A DNA stretch of 64,000 nt from Primula veris (GCA_963682055.1 OY821740.1:12858814-12922813); one strand, 5' to 3'. Positions 1-12,486 are shown, counted from the first letter of the stretch. Numbers and translations: made by a program. Notes: generated from the sequence alone by a model not told the origin.

Positions 1-572
1 AACCTGCAAGCGCTACTGAAATCTTCTTAATCTCTTACTGAAAATTGTTTTGTTTTTTATGCAATTGTGAAACTGCTGCCCAGTATGAGTGCTGTTGTCT
101 TATGCCCTTGACAAATCCCTTTAAGAACACACAGTTTATGATTTGTATACCGATGGCTACGCTTAGCAATTCTTTTCTTTAAACATGCTACTAATAGATG
201 GGAATGCACAAAAAAGTCCAAACTCCTATTTGTCAAGTAAGAATTTGTTAGAGGTTTCTTCTTTGGCTTTTAAGATTGTCTTGTTTGCTTGCAAAGATCA
301 AAAAAATTGGACGTAGAACTGGCTTTAAGTTGAAAAAAAAGGTGGTTCATCGCCCTTAAAAACACCTAGCCATTTCAAGCCAAAAAAATAACAAAATAGA
401 AAACTCTAGCATTTAAGTTAATAACAAAAAGCAGTACAATTTTTTAACAAGAGGAGGAGAAAAAAGCTCACCTTGAAAGAAGCAACTTAACTAAGAAGTC
501 ATATTTTTATGTTGCTTTTCTATTAAACTTGACTAATTATAAAAAAAAGAAGAAAACAAGATGTCCCATAAA
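1..572. other. Intergenic, no gene seen
   Basis: AT-rich sequence with no convincing open frame, RNA gene or repeat boundary. It lies downstream of the truncated FLA gene on the minus strand, so the missing FLA 3' half would be expected here if it were present. I do not see it. Confidence 0.5.
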
Positions 573-980
573 CTAAAAATTACCGCCTCTCAGATCAGTA
601 ATGTTCACAAATCCAAGATGTTCACTGGCCAGGCCGGTAGTCTGGTACAATGTGGTGGACAAAAGAGTGCCATTGGCGATCTTGTGGAGCTTAACGGCGT
701 CAAAATAATCAAGCAATACATGTATAGACAACGCGTTTTTGATAACGGAAAGTGGATGTTTGTCAACAAGGCTAGACAATGCGTTGTTTTTCACAAGGAG
801 GACGGTGACTGGTTGGCGGTTGTTGATCTCGTCGTTGAGCTTGGTTTGTGTCAAGTAGGTGTTGAACTGTGTGTATTCTGGGAACGTGGCGAGTATTGCG
901 GTGATGTTGTGGGCGTTAGCGGGTAGCAAAATCAGAGATAAAGTGAGGAGAAAAAGGGGATGTAGTAGAGATATAGCCAT
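573..980 (-). pseudogene. Truncated fasciclin-like arabinogalactan protein (FLA1/FLA2/FLA8-type), N-terminal part only
   Basis: The start is the ATG at 980-978, which opens a signal peptide of about 22 residues ending in ANA before HNITAIL, the usual mature N-terminus of FLA proteins. The next 110 residues follow the first fasciclin domain: an FxxYLTQT-like helix, the [11 protein letters not shown] strand, [13 protein letters not shown] and [12 protein letters not shown] stop (TAG, 573-575) follows GGNF after about 135 residues, whereas family members are about 400 residues with a complete FAS1 domain, a proline-rich AGP region and a GPI-anchor signal. FLA genes of this group are normally intronless, so truncation is likelier than an unseen exon. 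FLAs are cell-surface adhesion-type glycoproteins. In-frame sequence upstream to 1097 looks like leader rather than protein. A short secreted product is possible but I call it a gene fragment. Confidence 0.75.
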
Positions 981-2130
981 TGTTTGAAAATTGAGGGTGA
1001 GTGAGTGGGGTGTGCGTGTGTGAGTGAATTTTGGGGTGAATATCGAGTGGTTTCTTGGAATTTGAATGAAGCCTAACCAATGTGAAAGAGACCTCAATTA
1101 GTTTTGAAGTCTTTACTAATTACTCTTTAATTGGATTTTAGATGCATTTTTGTGAAGAACATTCATCAGTATCTCAACAATTCTTTCTAGTGAAAAATTT
1201 AGTATTTTTATGTCTTCAAGTACTAGAATTTACCTTCTCCATGCGCATGCTAACATTGTTCTTTTAGCATTTCGCCCTTTATTTTATTTCATAATTACAA
1301 GATCAAATCACATCTTTTGCCTTGTAATCAAACTAGATCTCAATACTTTACATGCCCACAGTTATCATTACAATAACATGAATAACTTACCCCTACATTA
1401 GAATATAACAGGGGCATAATTGACACTTCTAAACAAAAACAATGTATCCCGTACTTATTGTAATTCTATGAAATATTGTATTTGCAAAACATGCCAAGAT
1501 TAATTAAAAGAATTACTAACACGTTTAGTTTCTGGATACATTTTCAAAAATTTCTGTTCTGTATTCATTTTTGAGAACTTGCCAAATAACTAAATGAGCT
1601 CATTCCTTATGGGTTTCTACTGGGTTACAGCTATAGATCTTTTTGAGAATACTCGAATAGGACGAATATATCCAATTTCAGTTAAAAGTTCTTGTTTTTG
1701 TAGCTTTTTGGCAAGTTAATAATTCAACGTTAACTTTGGTCATAAATGTTGTTTCCCAATGTTGTCTAACTTTCTAGCTATTCTCGAGCGATTTTGGATA
1801 TAGGGTCCACTAGTAAATGTAAAAGGGTCCTACTTTTTTCTTTTCATATCTGTATAATCATAAAACTAGCAAAAAGCTCCACATTTTGCTAAAGCAAATT
1901 TGTACGTCGTTTCTTAAAAAATGGGTACGTTTGAAACTTTGCAAGTTGCTTAAGTCGTCCAAAAAAAGATTTGAAAGCTCTTTCTGAAAGGTCGGTTACA
2001 AGTAATTATCAATTGTTTAAGTTTCTGAACTTTCGCATTAAAGTTTCAAAAAAATCAAAGTTACTCCCATTTCTTTTTTTTTTTCTTTCCACGCATCTTT
2101 TTACAAGTATGCAAAATTTGTACGAGTCTG
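981..2130. other. Intergenic; upstream side of the FLA fragment
   Basis: AT-rich sequence with short chance open frames only. The part just above 980 would be the FLA leader and promoter. No clear TATA element or repeat boundary was identified. Confidence 0.4.
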
Positions 2131-3017
2131 GATTTTTATATTAATTTTTTTAAAAAAAAATGTACAAACCGTATAAAAAATTTACGGTTTGTAATGATTC
2201 AGTGCAAATCGTAAATTAAATCTACGGTTTGCAACTGTGTAATTTTTGTACTGAAAAATTACACAGTCAATCCCTACGTCAAAATTACACAGTCAGTTCC
2301 TGCGTCAAAATTATACGGTCAGTCCCTGAAAAAATTACACATATTTTTTCTTTTTCTTTCTCTTTCTCAAAAACCCAAAATTTTCAAAAAAAAAAACCCC
2401 AAATCAATCAAGGACAATAACCATCAATTTTCTCAAAAAAAAAAAATCTTAAATCATCAATCAAATTTCGCCCTACAAAAACCGCAAATCACAAATTAAA
2501 AAATATACTCTAATTCAACGTATTTCTTTATTTCCTAATTTATTATTTATTTTGTGTAGTTTCAATTTGTTACATGTCTATGTTCCTGCTTTTTATTTTA
2601 TATATTTTTTTCTATTTTACAAATTGAAACTACACAAAATAAATAATAAATTAGGAAATAAAGAAATAAAGAAATAACTTGAATTATGGTATATTTTTTG
2701 ATTGGTGATTTACGGTTTTGTAGGGCGAAATTTGATTGATGATTTGAGATTTTTTGTTGAAAAAATTAATGGTTATTGTCCTTGATTGATTTGGGGTTTT
2801 TTTTTTTTTTTGAAAAATTTGGATTTTTGAAAAAGAGAAAGTGAAAGAGAAAGAAAAAATTTGTGTAATTTTTTCAGGGACTGACTGTGTAATTTTTCAG
2901 TGAAAAATTACACAGTTGCAAACCGTAGATTTAATTTACGGTTTGCACTGAATCACTGCAAACCATAAATTTTTTATACGATTTATACGTTTTTCCAAAA
3001 AAGTAGTATAAAAATTC
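2131..3017. mobile_element. Fold-back (long inverted repeat) element, MULE-derived, non-autonomous
   Basis: The two halves are reverse complements over about 400 bp each, meeting near 2580. The outer arms carry the palindromic motif around CTACGGTTTGCA (2165-2240 and 2925-2985). Next come direct copies of an AAATTACACAGTCAGTCCCTG-like unit (2260-2340, mirrored at 2865-2920), then a CT-rich stretch and an ATTTATTATTTATTTTGTGTA segment. The same order of motifs occurs at the left end of the MULE at 36859-37260, so this element is an inverted duplication of that terminus. It carries no gene. The outermost ends were judged by eye and no target-site duplication was resolved. Confidence 0.8.
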
Positions 3018-4565
3018 AAAATACCTATAATGTCAATAATTTCCTTTAAAATCTAATTTAAATGAGTCAATGACTAGACTCTATAAGTTTTCAAAATTTG
3101 AAAGAAAATATTTTGGTAATCTACGCAAGTATATTTCACTGAAAAATATTATAAAGATCAACGATATAGGACATAAGGCGTACTTTGATATTCCCTTTTC
3201 ATTTAAAAGATATGTTCTCATTTATCTACAAAAACCACACCATTCTAGATTGCAATTATTTTTATAAATAAATCAGACTCCCAAATATAATATCACCAAG
3301 GAACTAACACAAAATAAAAACTATACGATTAATTTTTTACTATTCACTTGAAGCAAAGTCATCATGACTCATGAGGTGACGTCGACTGTCGGCAACCGGA
3401 TGATCGTCTATAATCAGTTGTTCCGAAATGTCACTGAAGCTAAGAACCGACAAATCCTGGATATCACGCTCTGTGTACCTCACCCAAAACTATGCACTTT
3501 ATGTCTATATAGAAAGTTCCACGCACTTTAAATTGGAAAGGGGGGGTATATAACAATCATATTGCTTCCATACAGTCCTATATCCAATGCTGGTCAGGCT
3601 ATATATGCCGCTGTGACGTTGCAGGAACCGTCATAGCCATGGCTCGAGATGAGAGACAAGAAGTACGGGAACACTAATACCGTCCACCCTAGTATATAAG
3701 TAAATTACTGTAGAATTTTATTTTGTTTTTTTCCTTTCATGATTGTAATTTCCGCTCTGTATAATATGTAATTTTTACTCTACATTAGCACCAGGTTTGC
3801 CCTTTTCTATAATACGTAATAACATTTGTAGCTTCCATATGTTGCTTTTGCGCATGTTTTCTACTTTTCTTTCTATTTCTTCATCATGTTTAATTAGTTG
3901 TGTTGTTAGATTTAATTGGTCCCGAATTACTGTCTTGTCTAGTAAGCCGATGAAATATTTGCCTTTTTGGTTCAGCTTTTAGGAAAATAATCTGGTTTAA
4001 GAAAAAGATGCGCGGCTAATGAATACCAAAAACTTTTAGGTTTAAACATGGCAACGAAGTAAACTACATTAGTTATATATAAGAAAAAAGGCACAAATAG
4101 ACCTACCTTAAAAGTTAAGACCTACGTTGAAACAAGCCTTGAGCTCAAAAAAAGAAAAAAACTCGAGCCCAAATTAAACATAACTTTTCATGACATCATA
4201 CAATCTTTAGTTGATTTACTAGAAGAGATTATCTTGCTTGGACTTTTGTTCACCTGAGATTTTATATTATCTTGCTTGGAGTACTTACAAGGGAGTAGTC
4301 TGTTTGTTTGTTTATAACTTTATACAAGGACATTTTTTTTTTGCAAATTGGCCTTGTTTAATTCCTGCAGGATTTGGACATTAAAAATGTCTTGAATTCA
4401 TTAAATCACAATGCATTGAACTTCACAAAAATTGATAAAGACACCATAAAATAAAGCAACTATACTTTCTTTCGTCTTTTCTTTGTTTTATGTTCATGAT
4501 ATATCTCTTCATATCCACCAAGTCAACTTGAAGATGATATTCCCCATTTCACACACCTAAAAGAG
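3018..4565. other. Intergenic; promoter side of the P450 gene
   Basis: No coding sequence recognised. The 3355-3660 stretch is less AT-rich than its surroundings and contains a TGACGTCG box and TATATAAC at about 3547-3554, but no gene follows it. The 3' end holds the presumed P450 promoter and leader; no single TATA box stands out. Confidence 0.4.
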
Positions 4566-7500
4566 ATGAACTTCCTCTATGCCATCTTCACCCTCTTAGC
4601 AACTGCACTAGCACTTATTTTGCTAACCTTTTTAGCTCTAGTACTAAAAATATATACGGGTAAATCAATAAGAAGTTCGAATTATCCACCAGTTGCCGGA
4701 ACAGTATTTGGTCAACTTTTTTATCTTAATAAGCTCTATGATTACCAAACACAAGTTGCCCGAAAATTGCCTACTTTTCGGCTCCTTGCTCCTGACCAAA
4801 GCGAAATATACACAACAGATCCGAGAAACGTCGAGCACATACTCAAAACTAATTTCGAAAAATACTCAAAAGGGAAATATAGTCAAGACATAATAACAGA
4901 CTTGTTTGGTAATGGGATATTTGCTGTTGATGGTGATAAGTGGAAGCAGCAGAGGAAACTTGCGAGCTTCGAATTCTCCACCAGGGTTTTGAGAGATTTT
5001 AGTTGTACAGTTTTTCGAAGAAATGCTGTCCGATTGACTAAAGCTGTTTCTGTATTTTCCAAAACCAGTTTCGACGTCCAGGCAAGTCATCAGACTAATT
5101 TATCGGGAACTATATTTTTAGTCCATGATAGACAAATATTTATATTAGTTATATATTGGTACATCAAATTATAGATTTTTTTCGACCTCAGTACAAGTTA
5201 CAGCTTAGTTTCCACCCTATGTTTCTTTTGACATTAATCCGTAACATATCTCAAAAAATTAACACAAACAAACATGTGCATATTCCTGCGAAAGCAGCGA
5301 AACAAATACCCATATGGCTCAAAAGGAATTGATGTCGCTACCAGGATGTATGGTATTCAGTATTAAAGCATTAATCAGGAATAATGCTATTTTGTATTGT
5401 ATATGTATGATAGTGAATGATATATTTCAATATAAAAATGGCAGGATTTACTTATGAGATTCACCTTGGATTCTATGTTCAAAGTAGGGTTTGGAGTGGA
5501 TTTAAATTGCCTCGAAGGATCAAGCAAAGAGGGGAGGGACTTTATTAAGGCATTCGATGATTCAAACGAAATAACATATTGGCGATATGTTGATCCTTTT
5601 TGGAAACTGAAAAGGTTCCTTAATATTGGAAACGAGGCTTCACTCAAGAAAAATATAAAAGCGATTGACAATTTCGTGCATGATGTTATCAGGACTAAGA
5701 GGAATCAGCTACCCCTGCACCGTGATAGAGTTAGTCTTACTACCATAAGTTATTGGAAAAAAAACTTCATTTTCGTAAACTAACTAGGGTTGTGTACATC
5801 AAATCTACAAATGTTAGCAATTTGTACACTATTACACTAATATTGCATTTCTCGACGATTTAGTATAATTCATTAGTAAGCAACCATAGATTGGGACCAA
5901 AATAGCCAAAACATAAAATGAGGACGTAATTACGAAAAAAACATAGATTGAAGGACTAAACCAGGTGTAATATGACAGCCTAGCAATACAAGAAATGTGA
6001 TAGAATGAATGTTTTAAAAATCACGCTATATAGCGAGAAATAGCGTTTTTTGGGAAAAAAACGCAACGAAAAACCACTATTTGGCTGAAATTACGCTAAA
6101 ATCGCGCTATAGTGGACCAAAAGCGCAAAAGGCGCGAAATTCTGGACCAAAAGCGTAAATAGCGAGTTAGAAAAAAAAACAGCAGATCTAAATAATTAAT
6201 ATATATTGTGTAATTTTTACAAAATTGTGTGCAGTCCAGATGGTTGAGACAATGATGTAGTTTCCAATAGGCCCAAGTTCAAAACTCATCAACAACAATT
6301 GTTTTTTTCGGTTTTTTTTATTACTATTTAATATAACTATACATTTCTTTTTTTATTATTATATATTCTAAAGTTTAATGCAAATTTAGGCAAAAAAAAA
6401 ATACACCGCAAAGCGCTATGTAGCAACGCTATTAGCGCTTTTAGCGTTTCTCTCGAAAAAATGTTACGCTAGCGATAACGCTATTTAAAACATTGGATAG
6501 AATAGTGTTTTTACATTTTTGTTTCGTTTTCATAAATTACCTATAATTTTGTTTTCCGATTTTAAACTAAGTGTACTAAAATAGTTACAAATGAATCACT
6601 ATTGTTCTTCTTGCTGATTTTCATAGTTTGGTACTTTGGTTTGTAAAATTCATAACTTGGTGATGTTTTGATTTATAAAACGGTAGGAAGAAACCAAAGT
6701 TATGGAATTCAAATTTTATATATGACTATCGTTTCATTGCTGATGTTTTATTGTTATGAAGATTGATAAGGAAGATATACTCTCGAGGTTTCTGGTCGAG
6801 AGCGAGAAAGATCCAGTTCAGATGGACGATAAGTACTTGAGGGACATAATTCTTAATTTTATGATTGCTGGCAAAGATACCTCTGCGAACACACTTTCGT
6901 GGTTCTTCTACATGCTTTGCAAGAACCCGCTTGTACAGGATAAGATCGTGCGAGAAATAGAAGACATTTGCGGAAATGAGGGGAATAGAGCTAGCATTGA
7001 TGTCTTTGTTGACAGAATAAACGATGAAGTGCTTGAGAAAATGCATTACCTTCATTCAGCATTGACTGAAACTTTGAGACTATATCCTGCAGTCCCAATT
7101 GTAAATTACCCTTACAACCATGCTCAATTTTGTTAGTCTTTTTTTCTTTTCTTTATTCCTAGCTAGATGATGATTTGAACACTTTGTTTGTGTATGTATG
7201 TTGAAGGACGGAAGGTGTTCTGAAATGGATGATGTTCTTCCTGATGGATTTAAGTTGAAAAAAGGTGATGACGTGTACTACATGTCTTATACGATGGGGA
7301 GGATGCACTATATTTGGGGTGAAGACGCTGAAGTTTTTCGCCCTGAACGATGGCTTAAAAGTGGAACTTTTCATCCCGAGTCGCCTTTCAAGTTCGTAGC
7401 ATTCCATGTAAGGAACTTAGTTTTTAATTTCGTAGAAATAAGTTTTACACGCAATGTTTTCTGGATTAGTAAGTAATAATGGGAAACTGTTGGTTTGCTT

Positions 7501-7699
7501 GAAATTTCAGGGAGGTCCTCGAATTTGTCTGGGAAGGGACTTTGCCTATCGCCAGATGAAGATTGTATCAATGGCTTTGCTTCGTTTTTTCCGGTTCAAA
7601 TTAGTTGATGAAACAAAGACCGTGACTTATAGAACCATGTTTACACTGCACATTAGTGGAGGTCTTCATCTCTGTGCAGTCCCGAGAACACAACTTTGA
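4566..7699 (+). CDS. Cytochrome P450, CYP704 family (fatty-acid omega-hydroxylase type)
   Basis: Five exons, all joined in phase 0: 4566-5081, 5445-5729, 6762-7100, 7207-7407, 7511-7699, giving 509 residues, normal for the family. An N-terminal membrane anchor (about residues 3-30) is followed by the PVAGTVFGQL segment typical of CYP704. Visible P450 signatures are the I-helix oxygen-binding AGKDTS (about 303-308), the K-helix ETLR (370-373), FRPERW (424-429) and the haem loop FHGGPRICLG with ligand Cys453, split by the last intron. CYP704 enzymes are ER-bound monooxygenases acting on long-chain fatty acids, some in pollen wall or cutin formation; the substrate here is unknown. No stop or frameshift was found, so it is probably functional. 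Intron 1 starts with GC and intron 2 holds a transposon. A broken paralogue with the same exon plan lies at 29511-32176. Confidence 0.92.
5082..5444 (+). other. GC-AG intron in the P450 gene
   Basis: The exon ends GTCCAG and the intron begins GCAAGT, otherwise a perfect donor consensus. It ends in GGCAG before GATTTACTT. The paralogue at 29511-32176 has GTAAGT at the equivalent place, so the GT-to-GC difference arose within this pair. GC donors with strong surrounding consensus are known to be spliced by the major spliceosome. Confidence 0.8.
6007..6495. mobile_element. MITE with 8-bp target duplication (hAT-like) inside P450 intron 2
   Basis: The direct repeat GATAGAAT flanks the element (5999-6006 and 6496-6503). 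Terminal inverted repeats are GAATGTTTTAAAAATCACG on the left and the complement of CAATGTTTTAAATAGCG on the right. Subterminal sequence is full of CGCTA/TAGCG words in both orientations. The 8-bp duplication fits the hAT superfamily. There is no coding capacity in 489 bp. A tRNA-promoter-like stretch lies near 6235-6280. Confidence 0.8.
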
Positions 7700-8829
7700 A
7701 GTTAATACAATACATGTACAATTATATGTAGTAGTTGAAGTTGATAATTGTTAGTCTGCATTGTGTTGTTGAGAATAAATTAAAAGAGCTTCATTGATCA
7801 TCAGTTAGGATTCAATCTGATTGTCTTGAAAGCACTACAGTTTTTTATGAAACTTGGAAAATATTGATATTGTAATTTGATTTACTTTCTTATTTATTAT
7901 TTTCTATCTTTATTAGTTTTGTTCTTTGTACTCCATATCGAAATTTGTTTGCGCTGTTTTTTGACAACATGTAGGCTTTCCTTTTTTAAGTTTCCAAAAG
8001 ATTACATTTAGTTCGGTTCAAAATGCATGTTATCAAATTTTAAAGTGTATACAGTACATTTTTATTTTTATAGTAATGTGCACATAATAGTGTTTTTAAT
8101 CGAGGTGACGAAGCTAAAATTTTAATGGAAGGTACCAATATTGGAGTATAATTTTTTCCATACTCTACATGAATACATTTTTCGTAATATGGGGTGCGTG
8201 AGGGAATGATAAATTTGATTATTTTGATTAAAATATATTAAAAAAAAATAATCTTTTGATAATTTTGTTCGGAGTGCGGAACATAGACCCCAACTGCCAT
8301 ATAAGTTTTTAACCATCGCTGTACATTATACTTTTGGGATAATTCGTACGCAAACAATGTTGGTAAGACATTGGTTCTTACTTCTTTTACATAAAGCAAA
8401 AAACTTTTAAGATTACGATATAATAATTAAGAAATCAAATGAAAAACAAAGGAGAAAGTCAAGCAAGTAATGTAATTTCATTTTGACTTTTTTTTAATTT
8501 AATTTTTTGGCCTTCAAAATTGTACTACTTTAGTTTTAGTTGATTACACTTCACATCACTATAATGTAATTTTTGTAATTGTACTAATTTGGAGTTAAAT
8601 GTTACATAGTACCAGTAACTTCACGTAATTATATATTATATACTATAAATTTACATGTAATTTTGAACGATAAAAAAATTCATATTAAAATTTACGAAAT
8701 GAAATTTATCAATTAATTTGTTAAGTTTTGTTATAAGTTTTGAGATTTCACTGTACTTTCTTTTTAATGTAGTTATTTTTTTGTACTTAGTTTTGGTTTA
8801 TTACAAATAAAAATTAAACCGATTAAAAC
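7700..8829. other. Intergenic between P450 and F-box gene
   Basis: Contains the P450 3' untranslated region (a GAGAATAAATTAAAAG polyadenylation-like stretch at about 7770-7786) and then AT-rich sequence without recognisable genes. Confidence 0.4.
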
Positions 8830-10206
8830 ATAAACCCTCTCTCTCTTTCGCTCTCCGCTTAATGAGCCACAGATCAAAGGACTATTCATTTTTTCATTTG
8901 GGTAAATATTCAATTTAAACCCATTTTCGTTCTTTATTTCCTTCTTTACTTTATTTATTATGTCGTCGTTTATTTGCCTTTAGTCATTGAAAACTTTTAG
9001 ATCACATGTTATTGGAATTTGGGACGTGGGTTTTGATTAGTTTTTATTATTATTCTTCTTTCGTTTTCGATAATTGTGTCGTACCTGGAAAATAGATAAA
9101 TTGTAGATAGAAGTGAAGCATTTTTATGTTGGGATAGAAATTATGTATGTAATTTATTATTGTTTGTTATAGGGCTTGTATAAGTATGATGATTTGGGTC
9201 TGTTGAATTATTTATTGAGATTTTTTATTTATTAAGTACTATGTTGTGTCACAAGTATCAGATCACACAGCTGGACTGATCTTTGGGTGTGATTTTTATT
9301 GTTTTGATCAATGAATCTTATGAAACTTTTCCTTTTTGTGACTGAAATGTGGTAAAAGCGTGTTTTATTATTTGCCAATTTGGTGAATGGGAGAAATAAC
9401 ATTATGACTTTAAGCAAGCTGATTTCTTTCTATAGTCATTAATCAAGCTATTTAGTTGTAAAAAGAAGACTGAATTTTAATAAACTCTTGATATTGTCCT
9501 TTACTAAATTGAGATGCGGAGCTTGTAATTTGGTCATTTGTCCTTTGAATAATTTCGGCTTCATGATTAAAATGTGATAAACTTCTTCCTGATTGTTCCT
9601 TAAGTTTGAGGAATCTGGGGAAGATTGTTAGGATGATAATCAAGTCCATTATTTCCGTAGTGACGGCAACAAGCTTATATATAGTTCTAGAAATGGATAT
9701 TGAATTGTTGATAAACTCTTTGTACTGTTTGTCACCAAATGAGGTATTTATAACTTATTTGGCTGTAGGTGATGAGCTCATTTTTGTAATAAAATGCAGT
9801 GGTCTGGTTGATTTTTTTTTTTTGGGTTCTCTGGATAGAAAAACGTTTTAAGTTTTAAGTGGGAGAACCCAACTTTCTTGTCAGCCTCAAAGAAGCGTGT
9901 TTATCAGCTTGATTCCCAAACCACAAGTTCTCTCTTAACTCCTTGAACTAAGTTTTGGTATCTAATCAGTCATTTAATCCTTGTGTCATGTCTGAGTTTG
10001 GGTTTTAGTCTTCCTGTTTTCTTTTTTCTTTTTATTTGGTTGAGAGACGAATTTATCATTTTTTGATTCTCTGAAGTTACTGATGAGTAGAAATGTCTTT
10101 TTTATTAGTAAAAATTGTAACTTGCTTTAAGTGGGTAATATTATAAGCATAATATGTATATGTATATGTTTTATGATTTTGTAAAGTAATTCTTCTCTCC
10201 TTACAG
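8830..10206 (+). other. Probable 5' leader exon and leader intron of the F-box gene
   Basis: A CT-rich leader-like stretch (about 8833-8856) is followed by a GTAAAT donor at 8902. A good acceptor (CTCCTTACAG, ending 10206) lies 24 bases before the F-box ATG. The intervening 1.3 kb has no long open frame and is T-rich on the sense strand, as plant introns are. This is inference from splice-like signals only. Confidence 0.45.
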
Positions 10207-10230
10207 GTGATTTTCCCTTGAGAATTACTC

Positions 10231-12208
10231 ATGGATTATGCTCTGGGGCAAGATATAATCAGTGAACTGCCCCAGAGTATTATAGAAACCATTCTAACAA
10301 AGCTTCCGATAAGGGATGCTGTGAGAACAAGTGTTTTATCAACTAAATGGAGATATAAATGGCCTAATATTACGCATCTCGTATTTGATGATAAGTGCGC
10401 AATTCTTTGTAATGATAAAGGGCAAGTTGAGGACAATCTCGTAAAATTCATCACTCGTTGCCTATTTCTTCACTTGGGTCCAATTCACAAATTTACATTG
10501 TCGAGTACGTTTTTGCAAAGCTCCCCCGATGTAGACCAGTGGCTCCTTTTCCTATCGCGAAAAGAAATTAGAGAGTTGGTGCTCGAATTGGGAGAAGGGG
10601 AGTGGTTTAGGGCTCCTTTTAGCCTTTTTTGTTGCCGAAAATTGATTCGTTTAGAGTTGATTCGTTGTGAGTTAGACCCTCCCCCAGCTTTCAAAGGGTT
10701 CTCTAGTTTGAAGTACCTTAATCTGCAACAAGTTTTGATCGGACCTGATGTTATTGAGAATTTAATCTCTAGTTGCCCACTTCTTGAAAGCTTAACCCTA
10801 TCTTACTTTGATAGTTTAGCCCTTACTATCCGTGCGCCGAATTTGAAATTCTTAAGTTTGGAAGGAGAATTTACTGATATTTGGCTTGAAAATACTCCAC
10901 TTTTGGTGGCTATATCTGTTGCTATGTATATGACTGATGATGTTGCAGAGCATTTTGAGCAAAGTTCAAGCTGTAATTTCGACAAGTTTCTTGGAGGTGC
11001 ACCATGCCTTGAGAGACTAGTTGGACATATTTACTTTACCAAGGTAAGGCGCTGCTATGTTACTTCACTTGGTGTTTCCATAAATTGTCTGAATTATTGT
11101 TTTGTTAATCCAAAAATTGGTGCATCAACACCCATTTTAAAGAATCTTGTTAAACCTTTTTTGCTTAATTTATGTGGAAATGAATGAAGGGTGGCAGAAA
11201 GGTGGACTTTTGCTACATACAAGTTATGGGTTTTGGGGTACAAGTAGGAGAGGCCGCCTAGGAATACTAGTGCTACATTCATTCCTGTAGTGACAATTTG
11301 GAGCGACAAGACCTATTATGTTTGTTTTTTTTTGGCTTAAAAGTTGTCAGGCATTTGGTTAGCTAGCTTAGACGTTGAATTTGTTTGGTTTTCTAGCCTG
11401 AAAAAGTTACTTTTAAGCTAGATAGATCCATTTTTTTTTTCAGCCTCAACTTCAAGTAACCGAAATTATTTGCTTAAGTAGACAAACAAGCTCCTAGTAT
11501 ATTGAATTCCATAAGAGAGGGTCTCCGTCCTATTTGTCAAATCATCAGAATAATAAAACCCTTATATGGAAACTATATTATCTTTTTTCCTTTCGAAAAG
11601 AAATGGTTTTATTAAACTTATATTAATGTTTTCTTGTTATTGTCTTTAAACAAGTATTTGAGCATAGGTAATGACCTCGGAAAGTTTCCTGTCACCTATC
11701 ACAATTTAAAGTCTATCGAATTAAATCAAGTGAGTTTCGAAGATATGAAGGAGATATCTGTTGTTCTCCGTTTGATACTAAACTCCCCAAGCTTGCAAGA
11801 ACTACAAATCTCGGTGACTAATCTCATATTTATTTAAAATTCAGCCTTTACAAATTACATTGCACTGACATTCACTTATTTACAAAAGTTAAGCTAGTTT
11901 ATCAATTGATTTAGGGCTCCTCAAATACTTGTGTTGCATCGGAAGCTCCGGATTTGGGATTTTGGAAGAAAGAACACCCTCGTGATTGCACTTTCGGACA
12001 ACTTAAAACAGTGAAGATGACTGATATGTCGGGTGTGCCACATGAAATGGAATTTATCAAGTTTTTACTCCGGAATTCGCCAGCTCTTGAGATAATGACC
12101 TTTTCTCCTAGTGTGTATGTAACTGAAGGTAGATTGAATATGCTGATCGAGTTGGTGCGGTTTCGCCGGGCATCTGCACAAGCTGAAATGTCATTTGTAC
12201 AAGATTGA
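10231..12208 (+). CDS. F-box/FBD/LRR-repeat protein (At1g13570-like)
   Basis: Three exons: 10231-11043, 11655-11813, 11915-12208, all in phase 0, giving 421 residues. The N-terminus carries the F-box (about residues 9-50: ISELPQSIIETILTKLPIRD, then the RTSVLSTKWRYKW segment) that binds SKP1 in SCF ubiquitin ligases. Residues of about 100-270 are plant F-box leucine-rich repeats (FSSLKYLNLQQV, SCPLLESLTLSY, APNLKFLSLEG). The C-terminal part has the FBD-type segment MEFIKFLLRNSPALEIMTFSP. The splice choice is supported by continuity QISGSSNT across intron 2 and KYLSIGND across intron 1. These proteins pick substrates for ubiquitination; the target is unknown. Intron 1 ends in AACAAG, a weak but acceptable acceptor. 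Confidence 0.85.
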
Positions 12209-12486
12209 TTTGAACCTACCTATATTTTCGTACTGTGAAGATGAAGTGTATCCGTACAAAGACTAATGTCAAAACTGAATTTTCTTTTAATCAATTTGAT
12301 TGAATTTAATATTAGACGTGCTATTGGGACCTTCAAATGAGACAAGTTAGTGATGCCATGTATGATTACGTTGTGCCACACTTTATCATCGCATCTGTTA
12401 AACTAGTAATTCTCTGGCATGTGACGCCCAATATAATTAAAATATAAAAAATAAATATATTTATGATATAAATATGTGGATAATAA

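Noticed and set aside
561..926. Plus-strand open frame of 121 codons
   Set aside because: It is the complementary shadow of the FLA coding sequence on the minus strand and has no domain of its own.
3355..3660. GC-richer block with TGACGTCG and TATATAAC, possible promoter
   Set aside because: No transcript-like sequence or gene follows it; single motifs are not enough.
6235..6280. Possible tRNA gene or SINE
   Set aside because: Only A- and B-box-like words are present; no cloverleaf can be formed, so I did not list an RNA gene.
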